From NCBI RefSeq assembly GCF_040719145.1, contig NZ_JBFDUZ010000001.1, positions 620,001 through 684,000 of the forward strand: a DNA stretch of 64,000 nt. Reading direction: 5' to 3'. A model generated the notes under the pieces. It was not told where the DNA came from, made no database searches, and saw only the letters and a program-made list of their open reading frames with translations. Both the position numbers and the translations under genes were made by a program. Position 1 is the first letter of the stretch; each line of letters opens with the position of its first letter. Below are positions 27,060 through 36,473 of this stretch, piece after piece. Origin of the DNA: Paenibacillus sp. JQZ6Y-1. Lineage in GTDB: Bacteria; Bacillota; Bacilli; Paenibacillales; Paenibacillaceae.

Positions 27060-28052
27060 TTACCAAGCGTATGCTTTTGGAGCAGCGCCACCCGGACCCG
27101 GGAAAATCTCGTCCAGACGCTTCAATGTGGCTTCATCCAATTTCACATCCAGAATACGCAATGAATTCTCAAACTGCTCCGATGTACGTGGTCCGATAAT
27201 CGGTGCCGTCACTGCTGGATTCGCGAGTACCCATGCAAGTGCTACTACATCCTGTGGCTCACCCAGATCGCCGCACAGGGAAGCAAATTGCTCCAGCTGT
27301 TCTTTATGCTTATCCACTTGTTCAGCAATCTTCTCACTACGAGAGCCTTGCAGCTTTTGCAGTGCATTGCGACCGAGCAGACCGCCGCCGAGTGGACTCC
27401 AAGGAATGACACCCAGACCTAGCTCATGCGAAGCAGGCAATACTTCCAGCTCCGGCTCACGGCAGAGCAAGCTGTATTTGTGCTGCTCAGAGATCAGACC
27501 GAGGAAGTTACGCTTTTGGGCTTCTTTTTGTGCGACGGCGATATGCCAACCGGCAAAGTTACTAGAGCCAACGTAGCTAATTTTCCCCTGCTGGATAGCG
27601 ACTTCAAACGCGCCCCACAGCTCATCCCAGCTCACCGCTGTATCAATATGGTGCATCTGATACAGATCGATATGATCCGTTTGCAGACGTTGCAGCGAGC
27701 CTTCCAGATGACGGCGAATCTTATGCGCAGATAGACCGCCTTCATTGTTCGGACCGTCTGGCTCGATGTTCATTTTGCCATACACTTTGGTCGCTAGAAC
27801 GACTTTCTCACGGCGACCGCCGCCTTGTTGGAACCAGCGTCCGATCAATTGCTCCGTATCGCCGGATTTACCGCCGCCACCGAGACCACCATACACATTG
27901 GCTGTATCAAAAAAGTTAACGCCTGCATCGAGTGCGGCATCCATAATGCGAAACGATTCCTTTTCATCCGTTACTGGTCCGAAATTCATCGTACCGAGAC
28001 AGATTCGACTGACTTTCAAGCCTGACTTGCCGAGATAAGTGTAATCCATCAT
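27060..28052 (-). CDS. Aldo/keto reductase
   Basis: A 330-residue AKR of the YghZ/Kv-beta-like group. The TIM barrel shows the family landmarks: GLKVSRICLGTMNFG at the start, catalytic Asp/Tyr in FFDTANVYGG near residues 50-60, Lys in VVLATKVYGKMN, His in LYQMHHID, and the NADPH site near the C-terminus (GPRTSEQFENSLRIL). It would reduce aldehydes or ketones with NADPH; the substrate is unknown. The preferred ATG at 28052 has AGGAG 6 bases upstream. It faces the unknown gene at 25706 and sits inside the leucine cluster without obvious functional link. Confidence 0.88.
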   Translation of the reverse strand: MMDYTYLGKSGLKVSRICLGTMNFGPVTDEKESFRIMDAALDAGVNFFDTANVYGGLGGGGKSGDTEQLIGRWFQQGGGRREKVVLATKVYGKMNIEPDGPNNEGGLSAHKIRRHLEGSLQRLQTDHIDLYQMHHIDTAVSWDELWGAFEVAIQQGKISYVGSSNFAGWHIAVAQKEAQKRNFLGLISEQHKYSLLCREPELEVLPASHELGLGVIPWSPLGGGLLGRNALQKLQGSRSEKIAEQVDKHKEQLEQFASLCGDLGEPQDVVALAWVLANPAVTAPIIGPRTSEQFENSLRILDVKLDEATLKRLDEIFPGPGGAAPKAYAW

Positions 28053-28681
28053 TGAACACTCCTTTGATCGTAAGTACTTGTAATGAAGAGTCTGATGCCG
28101 ATATGTGCAGAAAACGCCGGGTATACGTGCTTGGATATATAACAGATAATAGAAGCTGAAACGGTTACATTTGTACACCTGTGTACTATTGTAGTCCTTC
28201 ATAGGATGGACTTCAAACAACAATACCCAGTATATGGAATTAACGACTATGACTATATCTTGTATAACAATAGGGAACATCGTAGAGAAGGATACAAGCA
28301 TCATTATGCTAAATAAATAGATGGCATATGAGGAAAAAGAAAATCATCCAACCCAGATCAAAAGAGAATAGACAACTGTTTAATCGCTGTATAGAAAAAT
28401 CATAGGTGTCCAGTTCGTTTATAGGCAGTACCTATAAAGATCATAGTTTGTATATCTTGGATTAAAAGCTGACGAATATGTTACAACTAACTATAAGGTT
28501 TTAGAGCGAAACAGATTAAACGATGCCACCATTATTCAAAATCGCAAATCGCAAATCGCAATTGCGGCTGCATACGGGGTGTTGCATATTTTGCAGGAAT
28601 AATGGCATACCAATTAACAATACACATGCAACCACTCACAACAGCCAGCCTTCCAACGGCTGCACAAAGGAGAAGAACAAG
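28053..28681. other. Divergent region between the reductase and leuB
   Basis: 629 bases with no credible gene. It holds a palindrome, TTTATAGG (28418-28425) and CCTATAAA (28431-28438) with a 5-base spacer, which could be an operator, and three tandem ATCGCAA repeats near 28543-28560. No T-box was seen before leuB. Confidence 0.5.
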
Positions 28682-29764
28682 ATGACTGAAACGAAAAAGA
28701 TCGCTGTAATCGCCGGAGACGGCATTGGACCAGAAGTGGTAGCTGAAGCGGAAAAAGTATTGCGCAAAACGGAAGAATTGTACGGCTATTCGTTTGAAAC
28801 AGAGCATGCGCTGTTCGGTGGTATTGCTATCGACGAGAAAGGCACCCCGTTGCCGCAAGAAACACTGGATGTGTGTAAAAATGCAGATGCTGTACTGCTC
28901 GGTGCAGTTGGCGGTCCCAAATGGGATAGCAACCCGAAAGATCTGCGTCCAGAAACCGGCTTGCTCGGTATCCGCAAAGAGCTTGGTCTGTTCTCGAATC
29001 TGCGTCCAGCCGTTGTATTCGACTGCTTGAAAGAAGCATCAACGCTGAAGCCGGAAGTGCTGGAAGGCACTGATCTGATGGTTGTACGCGAATTGACTGG
29101 CGGTATTTATTTTGGCGAAAAATTCAGACGTCAAAGCGAATATGGCGAAGAAGCGGTTGATACTTGCGCTTACAATGTAACCGAAGTCGAGCGCATCGTT
29201 CGTCAAGCCTTCCAAATCGCTCAAGGTCGCCGCAAAAAGCTGGCTTCTGTTGATAAAGCAAACGTATTGGAAACGTCCCGTCTGTGGCGCGAAACGGTGA
29301 ACCGCATCGCTCCAGATTACCCAGATGTAGAGCTCGAGCATGTGCTCGTCGACAACTGTGCCATGCAGCTGTTGCGTCGTCCGGCAAGCTTTGATGTTAT
29401 CGTTACGGAAAATATGTTCGGCGATATTCTGAGTGATGAAGCTGCGATGCTGACCGGCTCGATCGGTATGCTGGCATCTGCATCGCTTGGTGAAGGCAGC
29501 TTCGGTCTGTACGAGCCGGTACACGGCTCTGCGCCGGATATTGCTGGTCAAGGTCTAGCGAACCCGATTGCGACGATCCTGTCGCTGGCGCTGATGTTCC
29601 GTACGACGTTTGGTTATAGCGAAGCTGCTGATGCGATCGAAGCTGCGGTGGCAAACGTGCTGGATGAAGGTCATCGTACAGCAGATATCGCTGTTGATAA
29701 GAGCAAAGCACTGTCCACGACGGAAATGGGCGATTTGATCGTCGCTGCGATTCAAAAAGCATAA
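28682..29764 (+). CDS. leuB: 3-isopropylmalate dehydrogenase
   Basis: A 360-residue Leu[15 protein letters not shown] opens the protein; metal and substrate residues are in [12 protein letters not shown] near residues 139-150, and [16 protein letters not shown] near 240-255 is the family signature. It oxidises and decarboxylates 3-isopropylmalate with NAD+. AAAGGAGA precedes the ATG at 28682; the in-frame upstream extension has no such support. Separated from leuA by 3.3 kb with an opposing gene, so it must have its own promoter. No leuC or leuD is in the window. Confidence 0.96.
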   Translation: MTETKKIAVIAGDGIGPEVVAEAEKVLRKTEELYGYSFETEHALFGGIAIDEKGTPLPQETLDVCKNADAVLLGAVGGPKWDSNPKDLRPETGLLGIRKELGLFSNLRPAVVFDCLKEASTLKPEVLEGTDLMVVRELTGGIYFGEKFRRQSEYGEEAVDTCAYNVTEVERIVRQAFQIAQGRRKKLASVDKANVLETSRLWRETVNRIAPDYPDVELEHVLVDNCAMQLLRRPASFDVIVTENMFGDILSDEAAMLTGSIGMLASASLGEGSFGLYEPVHGSAPDIAGQGLANPIATILSLALMFRTTFGYSEAADAIEAAVANVLDEGHRTADIAVDKSKALSTTEMGDLIVAAIQKA

Positions 29765-29783
29765 AACAAAACCTATCCATTTA

Positions 29784-29821
29784 CCCCCTTATTCGTCATT
29801 TTGGACAATAAGGGGGTTTTG
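29784..29821 (+). terminator. Rho-independent terminator of leuB
   Basis: CCCCCTTATT (29784-29793) pairs with AATAAGGGGG (29807-29816), then TTTTG. Confidence 0.88.
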
Positions 29822-29941
29822 TCTTACTCGAAAAAGGTGTAAAATGAAGATAAGCTGGTTAATAGTCTTTCACAAACATGGATGTAATGATGATGCAAAG
29901 TCACTTTTACGATTATAGAATCATGTCTGGAGGGAGAACAC

Positions 29942-30346
29942 ATGAGCTTTTGCTGTGGCGGCAGTATGATTGGAACGAAGGGGACACTAAAACATTTTAG
30001 AACCCAGGTTCACAATGTTCCCCTGCTGGTATGTCCCGTATGTGAGCGTATTGAGGTGCATTACAAGGTAGAGAATGAATACGAGATTCTCGCCGAATAC
30101 GCCCATGACGACGGCACACCAGAAATCGACTTTCAGGATTATGTGATGGAAGACGAAGACACAATGTTTGAAAATTGTGTCAATGTAGAGGAAGATGATC
30201 CCATGGACATGGTACAGCGACAGATTGATATGAGTCTGGACCTGCTGGCTGTAGCCAAAAAGATTCACGATGAAAAATGGGAGCGCGATCTGAAAAGACG
30301 CCTTGCGGTGATGAGCTTGCGCCGCGTTCGTCTTCAGCATAAATAA
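29942..30346 (+). CDS. Small protein with CxxC zinc-ribbon half, unknown
   Basis: A 134-residue protein. FCCGG near the start and LLVCPVCERIEVHYKVENEY near residues 27-46 give Cys pairs that could bind zinc, as in YgiT-like ribbons. The rest is acidic in the middle (DDGTPEIDF, VEEDDPMD) and ends in a basic helix (KRRLAVMSLRRVRLQHK). GGAGGGAG precedes the ATG by 8 bases. I do not recognise the family. A soluble cytoplasmic role is likely. It precedes the MoxR cluster but a hairpin at 30380 separates them. Confidence 0.7.
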   Translation: MSFCCGGSMIGTKGTLKHFRTQVHNVPLLVCPVCERIEVHYKVENEYEILAEYAHDDGTPEIDFQDYVMEDEDTMFENCVNVEEDDPMDMVQRQIDMSLDLLAVAKKIHDEKWERDLKRRLAVMSLRRVRLQHK

Positions 30347-30379
30347 TAACCATTCGGTGTGATAACTGGATGCCATTTG

Positions 30380-30407
30380 AACGGCAGGGACTTGGTTCCC
30401 TGCCGTT
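30380..30407 (+). terminator. Hairpin, probable weak terminator
   Basis: AACGGCAGGGA (30380-30390) pairs with TCCCTGCCGTT (30397-30407). It has no long T-tract (TGCTG follows), so read-through into the MoxR gene is possible. Confidence 0.5.
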
Positions 30408-30502
30408 TGCTGTATACTCGGTGTTTTTTCATTTTTGCGTCAATTCTTGTTATGATAATAAAAGCGATTACATACCAATACGATAGAACGAAAGGATGCT
30501 GC

Positions 30503-31573
30503 ATGTTGAATAGACAGAACGTACAGGAACTGGCAACTCGTCTGCAAACGGAAATCGGACGCAAAATCGTCGGCAAACCGCAGGAGATCAAGCTACTGCT
30601 GACCGCGCTGCTGGCGTCTGGGCATATTTTGATGGAGGATGTGCCGGGTACAGGCAAAACTTTGCTGGCACGCACGCTGGCAGCGTCGGTACAGTGCCGA
30701 TTTCAGCGTATTCAGTTTACCCCAGATTTGCTGCCGTCCGATCTGACAGGCGGACATTTTTACAACCAGAAGGAATCGGAATTTATTTTTCGCCCGGGTC
30801 CGCTATTTGCGCATATCGTACTGGCGGACGAGATTAACCGGGCAACGCCGCGTACGCAATCAAGCTTGCTGGAATGTATGGAGGAGCAGCAGATTAGTAT
30901 TGATGGAGAGAGTCATCAGCTGGACGATCCATTCATGGTCATTGCTACGCAGAATCCGGTCGATAATCAGGGGACCTTCCCATTGCCAGAAGCGCAGATG
31001 GATCGCTTTATGCTGAAAATGTCAGTGGGTTACCCTTCGTCTGGAGAAGGAGTGGAGATTCTGCGCCGCACCTTGCAGCAGACGTTGCAGCCAATGGCAC
31101 AAGCATCTTCGGTGTCGGTAGATACCGTGCAGGAGCAACATATCGATCATGAAAAGCATATTGAGCGTCAGCAGCCTTTCAATCATCAGCAGCATATCGG
31201 CAATACAGTGACCCGAGACGAATTAATCGCTGCACGCCGGTATTGCCGCACTGTGACCGTACATGATGATCTGCTGGACTATATGGTGCGTATCGCTGAA
31301 GCGACGCGTGTACATACCGATACGGCGCTCGGAGTGAGTCCGCGCGCGACACAGGCATTGCTGCGCGCCTCACAAGCGTATGCGGCGATAGAGGGACGGG
31401 ACTATGTGCTGCCGGATGATATTCAAACGCTAGCTGTACCGGTACTGGCACATCGGATCATTTTCCGCAGTCGTCATCAACATGGACAGGAGCAAGCGAA
31501 GCAGTTGCTGGATCATATTATTCAGACAGAGCCTGTACCAACGGAACAGCAATCTCTGAACGGAGAACGCTAA
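30503..31573 (+). CDS. MoxR-family AAA+ ATPase
   Basis: A 356-residue AAA+ protein: Walker A EDVPGTGKT near residue 46, Walker B HIVLADEINRATPR, sensor 1 ATQNPVDNQGT, and the C-terminal lid with GVSPRATQALLRASQAYA. MoxR ATPases are chaperone-like and work with DUF58/vWA proteins, which is the next gene. Between core and lid is an inserted stretch of about 35 residues rich in His and Gln (EQHIDHEKHIERQQPFNHQQ, near 212-231), unusual for the family. AAAGGATG precedes the ATG at 30503. The stop is 1 base before the DUF58 start, so the pair is coupled. Confidence 0.9.
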   Translation: MLNRQNVQELATRLQTEIGRKIVGKPQEIKLLLTALLASGHILMEDVPGTGKTLLARTLAASVQCRFQRIQFTPDLLPSDLTGGHFYNQKESEFIFRPGPLFAHIVLADEINRATPRTQSSLLECMEEQQISIDGESHQLDDPFMVIATQNPVDNQGTFPLPEAQMDRFMLKMSVGYPSSGEGVEILRRTLQQTLQPMAQASSVSVDTVQEQHIDHEKHIERQQPFNHQQHIGNTVTRDELIAARRYCRTVTVHDDLLDYMVRIAEATRVHTDTALGVSPRATQALLRASQAYAAIEGRDYVLPDDIQTLAVPVLAHRIIFRSRHQHGQEQAKQLLDHIIQTEPVPTEQQSLNGER

Positions 31574-31574
31574 G

Positions 31575-32714
31575 ATGGAGCTGTTTTGGCTTGTCTTTGT
31601 TGCGGTACTGGTGGTGATCGGGCAGGCATTTGTGTTTGGTAGACGCTCCTTGTCACGGCTGCATTATCGTCGCAGCTTGTCCACAGAGCGTTGTCATGTT
31701 GGGGAACAGATTCAAATGATTGAGGAATTGGAAAATCGGAGTCGCTTGCCTTTACCATGGCTGCGCTTGGAAGCGATGCTGCCAGTCGCCTTTCAATTTG
31801 CGGGTTCAGCAGATACGGTTATCAGTGAAGGGACAGTGTATCAGAATCATAACAGCTTGTTCAGTCTGGCACGGCATGTGCGCATCGTGCGCCGCCATCA
31901 TATGGTGTGCCGTCAGCGCGGCTGTTATCGGTTGGATAGCGCGTCGATGAGTGTAGGCGATCTGTTTGGGCTGGTACGTGTGAATCGACCAGTACAGTTG
32001 AATTTGTCGATGTGCATTTATCCCGCATATTTGCCATTGGAGCATATGCCAGAAGCATATCGCAGCTGGCAGGGTGAAGTGGAGATGCGGCGCTGGATCA
32101 ATGAAGATCCCTTTCTGATTAGCGGTGTACGACCGTATCGCTCTGGTGATCCGATGAATCAGGTGCATTGGGGCGCCACTGCGCGTACTGGCGAATTGCA
32201 GGTATTTCAGCATGGATATAGCGCCGATCCTGAAGTGATCATTTTGCTAAATATTGAATTGAATGAGCAGATGTGGAGCACGGTAACAGAACCTGTCGCT
32301 GCGGAGTATGGCATCAGCTGCGCGGCAACTGTAGCCTCGTATTTGATCGGTCGTGGGATGAAGGCAGGCTTTGGTCATAACGCCATCATTCCGAGTCAGC
32401 ATGAACAGGATGCGGTGATTGAACCTGCGTATGGAAGTGAACAATTGAACTCTATGCTGCAAATGATGGCGGAACTGCAATTGAAAATCCGGCGTCCCTT
32501 TGTCCAGTTTCTGGGCAGCTTTTTGCCGGATCATCAGCGTATAACGTCTGCGTCGCCAGCCTTGCCGCCGGATTTGCTAATTATTACACCGTATGTATCT
32601 CCTGCGATGCAGGATATGATGAATACGCTGGAAGCATCGGGGAGCCGTATCAGTCTATTCCTGCTGCCAGAGCTGGATCAGATCAAACAGCAGTACCATA
32701 AGCAGCAGGCATGA
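31575..32714 (+). CDS. DUF58 domain protein, membrane-anchored
   Basis: A 379-residue protein. One N-terminal hydrophobic segment (LFWLVFVAVLVVIGQAFV) anchors it; a middle region follows, and then the DUF58 signature GVRPYRSGDPMNQVHWGATA near residues 180-199, which belongs to a vWA-like fold. DUF58 proteins are paired with MoxR ATPases in almost all bacteria, with envelope or extracellular-complex roles that are poorly defined. Spacing of one base from the MoxR gene supports joint expression. Confidence 0.88.
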   Translation: MELFWLVFVAVLVVIGQAFVFGRRSLSRLHYRRSLSTERCHVGEQIQMIEELENRSRLPLPWLRLEAMLPVAFQFAGSADTVISEGTVYQNHNSLFSLARHVRIVRRHHMVCRQRGCYRLDSASMSVGDLFGLVRVNRPVQLNLSMCIYPAYLPLEHMPEAYRSWQGEVEMRRWINEDPFLISGVRPYRSGDPMNQVHWGATARTGELQVFQHGYSADPEVIILLNIELNEQMWSTVTEPVAAEYGISCAATVASYLIGRGMKAGFGHNAIIPSQHEQDAVIEPAYGSEQLNSMLQMMAELQLKIRRPFVQFLGSFLPDHQRITSASPALPPDLLIITPYVSPAMQDMMNTLEASGSRISLFLLPELDQIKQQYHKQQA

Positions 32715-32771
32715 TATGTCTATGATGTAGCCTTGTAGATGTAACAAACATCAATGGAAAGGAGGGTGGAT

Positions 32772-34226
32772 ATGCCCAATCAGCTTTCTCCTACGTATCT
32801 GATTATTCACTTCATGCGTATATTGGTCGAAGCTATCGCAATATATCCTATTCTCGTGCTGTTGGATGGATATTGGCTTCACACCGGACAGCCGTGGATG
32901 TGGTCGCTGTTGTTGTTAAGCTGTGCCGGTATAGGCAGTGGCTGGAACGGTACTGGAAATGAAAATCAACAATCCCGGATCGGCTCTGTCACTATCTGGT
33001 TCATCTATGTGCTGCTTGCCGCTGGATCACTGTATATGCTGCTACAATACAACGGAACGACGCTACATTGGATCGTATCTATTATATTGATGGTCGGTGG
33101 CTTACTGCGTGGTCGAATGCTGATGACAGGATCTTGGGATATGCTATTTCCGATTCGCATTCAGCTCATTGCCCTAGGATTGACATGGGTTGTATACATA
33201 GCTGCTGGACGCAGCGAAGGGTTATATGATGTACGAGGCACCTTGTATGCAGCAGGTGCATGTATGTTATTTTCCCTATTGTTCCGGTTTGGAGCGCAGC
33301 AAATTGACTATATTTCGCTGGATGAAGGCTTCTCACTGGCAGCGCTGCGAGCTGTAATATCACGCAGTCGTCGCTGGATCTGGTTGGCTGTAGTGATTAT
33401 TGCTCTGATTGGAGGCAGTAATCAGATATCCGCGTGGTTATGGAGTGTATGGCAATCACTGCTAGGCATGCTGACACCAGCCAGTGTGCCGCCACCCCAG
33501 ACGGTTCAGCCCAATTACACTCCGCCGCCGCAAGAGCCATTGTTTTTGCCGCAAAGTGAAGATCATAGCATGAACCCATTCTGGATTCAAAAAATCGCTC
33601 AGATTGCCATGCTGCTCGCAGGAAGTGCCTTTGTCGGTTGGCTGGGCTGGCTATTGTTTCGTTTGATTCGCAAATATGCTCCGCGTCTCTATCGCTGGTT
33701 GCTCGCGCTATGGGAGCCAATGGATCATAACCACTCGGCACAATCTGCTGATGCCTATATTGACGAGCTAGAAGCCATTCAACCTACGCACAACAAGCAA
33801 AAGCGTCGTCTGTTCGCCAATCGTCGCTTGCCGGACGATCCAGCGGCACGTATCCGTTATCATTACCGTGAATTGCTGCGTCGTGCACAACGAAAAGGAG
33901 TACAGGTTGCGCCGTCAGCGACCCCACTAGAAGTGGGTCGGCAGCTAGAGCCTACCGCGAGAACTGAGCAGGGAACGGGCATACCAGATCGAATTGCCAA
34001 ATATGAATATGATCGCTCAGATCAACAGCAGTCTATATCTACTCCTTCCAACCATACAGAAAATAAGGCGTTATCTCATGGTACTTCATCTGCTTCATCT
34101 TCTCCTTCTGCCACATCTATTCGCCAGCTGATCGCGCTGTACAATCGTGCTCGCTATGATGAGAAACCAGTTGCTATGCAAGAGGTAGAGGAATGGGAGC
34201 AGCAGAACAAACAGTTGCCGAAATAA
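32772..34226 (+). CDS. Membrane protein with C-terminal DUF4129-like domain
   Basis: A 484-residue protein. About seven hydrophobic segments span residues 10-190, another lies near 270-290, and the C-terminal 170 residues are cytoplasmic. They contain DDPAARIRYHYRELLRRAQR and ATPLEVGRQLEP, the usual DUF4129 pattern, with a low-complexity Ser/Thr insert (near 435-445) before RQLIALYNRARYDEK. In most MoxR-DUF58 clusters the third protein also has an extracytoplasmic transglutaminase domain (TgpA type). I see none here. AAAGGAGGG precedes the ATG at 32772, so the upstream ATG at 32754, which reads through the SD, is rejected. Confidence 0.8.
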   Translation: MPNQLSPTYLIIHFMRILVEAIAIYPILVLLDGYWLHTGQPWMWSLLLLSCAGIGSGWNGTGNENQQSRIGSVTIWFIYVLLAAGSLYMLLQYNGTTLHWIVSIILMVGGLLRGRMLMTGSWDMLFPIRIQLIALGLTWVVYIAAGRSEGLYDVRGTLYAAGACMLFSLLFRFGAQQIDYISLDEGFSLAALRAVISRSRRWIWLAVVIIALIGGSNQISAWLWSVWQSLLGMLTPASVPPPQTVQPNYTPPPQEPLFLPQSEDHSMNPFWIQKIAQIAMLLAGSAFVGWLGWLLFRLIRKYAPRLYRWLLALWEPMDHNHSAQSADAYIDELEAIQPTHNKQKRRLFANRRLPDDPAARIRYHYRELLRRAQRKGVQVAPSATPLEVGRQLEPTARTEQGTGIPDRIAKYEYDRSDQQQSISTPSNHTENKALSHGTSSASSSPSATSIRQLIALYNRARYDEKPVAMQEVEEWEQQNKQLPK

Positions 34227-34442
34227 GCAATTCCTCTCATTTTCATGACAATGTTGTGAAGGATGATGATCGTTTGTGGTCTATTTCCCTTTCGGGGCTG
34301 GACATGAGGCGCGTCAGAGGCTATCATAGGTTGTAAGTGACTGTAACCGATTGATGCGTTAAAGCATGTTAGAAAATTTCTTTACATTGAATTTGACGTA
34401 CAGTATCATGTATAGAATGAAAAGTCCGAGAGGAGATTAACG

Positions 34443-35411
34443 ATGAAACTCAATCCTTGTAAAATTGTAGACTGCACAATCCGCGACGGAGGTCTGGTGA
34501 ATAACTGGGACTTCAGCGTAGAATTTGTACAGGATTTGTATAATAAACTGAACGAAGCCAATGTCGATTATATGGAAATTGGCTACAAAAACTCCCCGAA
34601 ACTGCTGAAAGGTGCCGAAAGTGCAGGTCCTTGGCGTTTTCTGGATGATGAGTTTCTGCGTGAAGTGATTCCTCACAAAGGGCATACGAAGCTGTCCGCA
34701 CTAGTGGATATCGGTCGTGTCGATGAGAATGATATTCTGCCGCGCGAAGACAGTCTGCTCGACCTGATCCGTGTCGCTTGTTATATCAAAGATGTAGACA
34801 AAGCGCTGCAATTGGTACAAACATTCCATGATCGCGGTTACGAAACGACGCTGAACATTATGGCATTGTCCAATGTTATGGAAAATGAACTGATTGAAGC
34901 ATTTGAACTGATCCGTGAAAGCGTTGTGGATGTAGTTTACATCGTAGACAGCTACGGTAGTCTAGATTACAAAGACTTCATCTATCTGGTGGAGAAATTC
35001 AAAACCCACCTGCCTAACAAACGTCTGGGTGTACATACCCACAACAATATGCAGCTTGCCTTCTCTAACACACTGGTTGCTGCGGAAAATGGTGTTGAGT
35101 TGTTGGATGCTTCGGTATACGGCATGGGTCGTGCGGCGGGCAACTGCCCAACCGAATTGCTCGTTACCCATCTGAAAAACACCAAATACACCCTGCGTCC
35201 GGTGCTGGAAATGATCGACAAGCACATGATCAAGCTGCGTGAAAAAGAAGAGTGGGGTTACCTCATTCCTTACATGGTGACTGGTACGCTGGATGAGCAT
35301 CCGCGTTCAGCAATGGCGCTGCGTGCTTCCGATGATAAAGATAACTCGGTCGATTTCTATGATAAGCTGACTACGCCAGAAGTAAGCTTTGATTCCTCTT
35401 CCAAAAACTAA
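34443..35411 (+). CDS. DRE-TIM (HMGL-like) aldolase-domain protein
   Basis: A 322-residue TIM-barrel protein. CTIRDGGLVNNW replaces the classic DTTLRDG metal motif, LGVHTHNNMQLAFSNT near residues 195-210 gives the two metal-binding His, and DASVYGMGRAAGNCPTELL near 222-240 is typical of 4-hydroxy-2-oxovalerate aldolase and related lyases. A divalent-metal aldolase or lyase is likely; the substrate is unknown. The ATG at 34443 follows GAGAGGAG. A TTTACA-N17-TATCAT promoter may lie near 34380-34408. It stands alone and ends at a terminator at 35472. Confidence 0.8.
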   Translation: MKLNPCKIVDCTIRDGGLVNNWDFSVEFVQDLYNKLNEANVDYMEIGYKNSPKLLKGAESAGPWRFLDDEFLREVIPHKGHTKLSALVDIGRVDENDILPREDSLLDLIRVACYIKDVDKALQLVQTFHDRGYETTLNIMALSNVMENELIEAFELIRESVVDVVYIVDSYGSLDYKDFIYLVEKFKTHLPNKRLGVHTHNNMQLAFSNTLVAAENGVELLDASVYGMGRAAGNCPTELLVTHLKNTKYTLRPVLEMIDKHMIKLREKEEWGYLIPYMVTGTLDEHPRSAMALRASDDKDNSVDFYDKLTTPEVSFDSSSKN

Positions 35412-35471
35412 GCAGGAATCGCTCGCTATAGCGTATACAGGCTACAACGTATAATGAATATAATCACAAAT

Positions 35472-35518
35472 AAACAAATCGGATGACGTGGCTGTTTCAC
35501 GCTCCGATTTGTTTTTAT
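35472..35518 (+). terminator. Rho-independent terminator
   Basis: AAACAAATCGGA (35472-35483) pairs with TCCGATTTGTTT (35503-35514), with an inner CGTG/CACG stem, then TTTAT. Confidence 0.85.
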
Positions 35519-35576
35519 ATTGGCAAAAGATAGATATGATCCAAGGGTGGACCATCCCAAACTGTGCAGCACTTGC

Positions 35577-35605
35577 TTGCCGAATCGTTTGAACTATAGT
35601 ATACT
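35577..35605 (+). promoter_or_regulatory. Promoter of the tRNA pair
   Basis: TTGCCG (35577-35582), 17 bases, TATACT (35600-35605), ending 35 bases before tRNA-Pro. Confidence 0.75.
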
Positions 35606-35640
35606 CATCGTTGTGACCTACAACAAAATGATCATTGTAA

Positions 35641-35714
35641 CGGGATGTAGCTCAGCTTGGTAGAGCACCTGGTTTGGGACCAGGGGGTCGCATGTTCAAA
35701 TCGTGTCATCCCGA
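35641..35714 (+). tRNA. tRNA-Pro (anticodon TGG)
   Basis: Acceptor arms CGGGATG (35641-35647) and CATCCCG (35707-35713) with discriminator A; anticodon arm CCTGG-TTTGGGA-CCAGG gives anticodon TGG; T-arm contains GTTCAAATC. The CCA tail is not encoded. Confidence 0.95.
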
Positions 35715-35720
35715 TTGTGT

Positions 35721-35791
35721 GCGGGTGTAGTTCAATGGTAGAACTCCAGCCTTCCAAGCTGGTAGCGTGGGTTCGATTCCCATCACCCGCT
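35721..35791 (+). tRNA. tRNA-Gly (anticodon TCC)
   Basis: Acceptor arms GCGGGTG and CACCCGC (35784-35790) with discriminator T; anticodon arm CCAGC-CTTCCAA-GCTGG gives TCC; T-arm GGGTTCGATTCCC. It lies 6 bases after tRNA-Pro. The CCA tail is not encoded. Confidence 0.95.
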
Positions 35792-35805
35792 TTTTATAAT
35801 TAAAT

Positions 35806-35850
35806 AAATGCGCCGTAGACCCATTTTAGGTTTACGGCGCATTTGTTTTT
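35806..35850 (+). terminator. Terminator of the tRNA operon
   Basis: AAATGCGCCGTA (35806-35817) pairs with TACGGCGCATTT (35833-35844), with an inner ACC/GGT, then GTTTTTG. Confidence 0.85.
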
Positions 35851-35915
35851 GGGTAAGACGTAGATAATACTATAAAATCGCCTGGTGCGAATTGGGGACA
35901 GGAGAAAGATGAATT

Positions 35916-36386
35916 ATGGAGAATTATTCTTTTTTTACAGATGAATTGGAGGCCGCTGATCATGTCATTGAAGTGTTGAGCAATGTGCTGACCGTGAATA
36001 CAGTGTTTATTGCCAGCAACGATGGGAAGACAAATCGTATCCTGCGTGTGTTCAACCGTGAGGAAGTACTAGTAAATGAAGGATTGGAACTGCCGCTTCA
36101 AGATACATACTGCGGATTAATTTCTGGCAAGGCTGCTTATGTAGCTCATACCAGTGAACATCCGTCTACTTGTATGATGCCAGTAACGGAGACGATGGGT
36201 GATCACTCGTTTATCGGATTTCCGGTCAATCTACGGAATGGTGAAATTGTAGGCACAATCTGTGCGATGCACAGCCCAGGCTATATTTTCTCCAAAGCTG
36301 AGGTACAGTCCATGTATTCGATGGCGATTCTGATGAGTCATGTAACTGAGTTGCAGCATCAGATGGATTCGCCTCTGGTACGTTAA
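35916..36386 (+). CDS. GAF-domain protein
   Basis: A 156-residue protein that is essentially one GAF sensor domain: NTVFIASNDGKTNRILRVFN at the front, then DTYCGLISG, SFIGFPVNLRNGEIVGTICA near residues 103-122, and a C-terminal helix. GAF domains bind small ligands such as cyclic nucleotides or haem, or sense redox. No output domain is attached, so it may act as a stand-alone binding protein. Cys67 and Cys87 are in positions that could be redox-active, but this is not established. GGAG lies upstream of the ATG. It converges with the hydrolase gene. Confidence 0.8.
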   Translation: MENYSFFTDELEAADHVIEVLSNVLTVNTVFIASNDGKTNRILRVFNREEVLVNEGLELPLQDTYCGLISGKAAYVAHTSEHPSTCMMPVTETMGDHSFIGFPVNLRNGEIVGTICAMHSPGYIFSKAEVQSMYSMAILMSHVTELQHQMDSPLVR

Positions 36387-36407
36387 TCTGATTGTGACAT
36401 GAGTAAT

Positions 36408-36445
36408 AGCGGCAGTTGACATATGTTGAGGTCAACAGTGCCGCT
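36408..36445. terminator. Possible hairpin between convergent genes
   Basis: AGCGGCA(G)TTGAC (36408-36420) and GTCAA(CAG)TGCCGCT (36431-36445) can pair with a small internal loop. No clear T-tract, so weak. Confidence 0.4.
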
Positions 36446-36473
36446 GATGATTTGGCTTGATGTGCGGTATGGT

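Noticed and set aside
26930-27199. 89-codon frame overlapping the reductase gene end
   Set aside because: It crosses a bidirectional terminator and runs antisense through a firm gene; no ribosome site.
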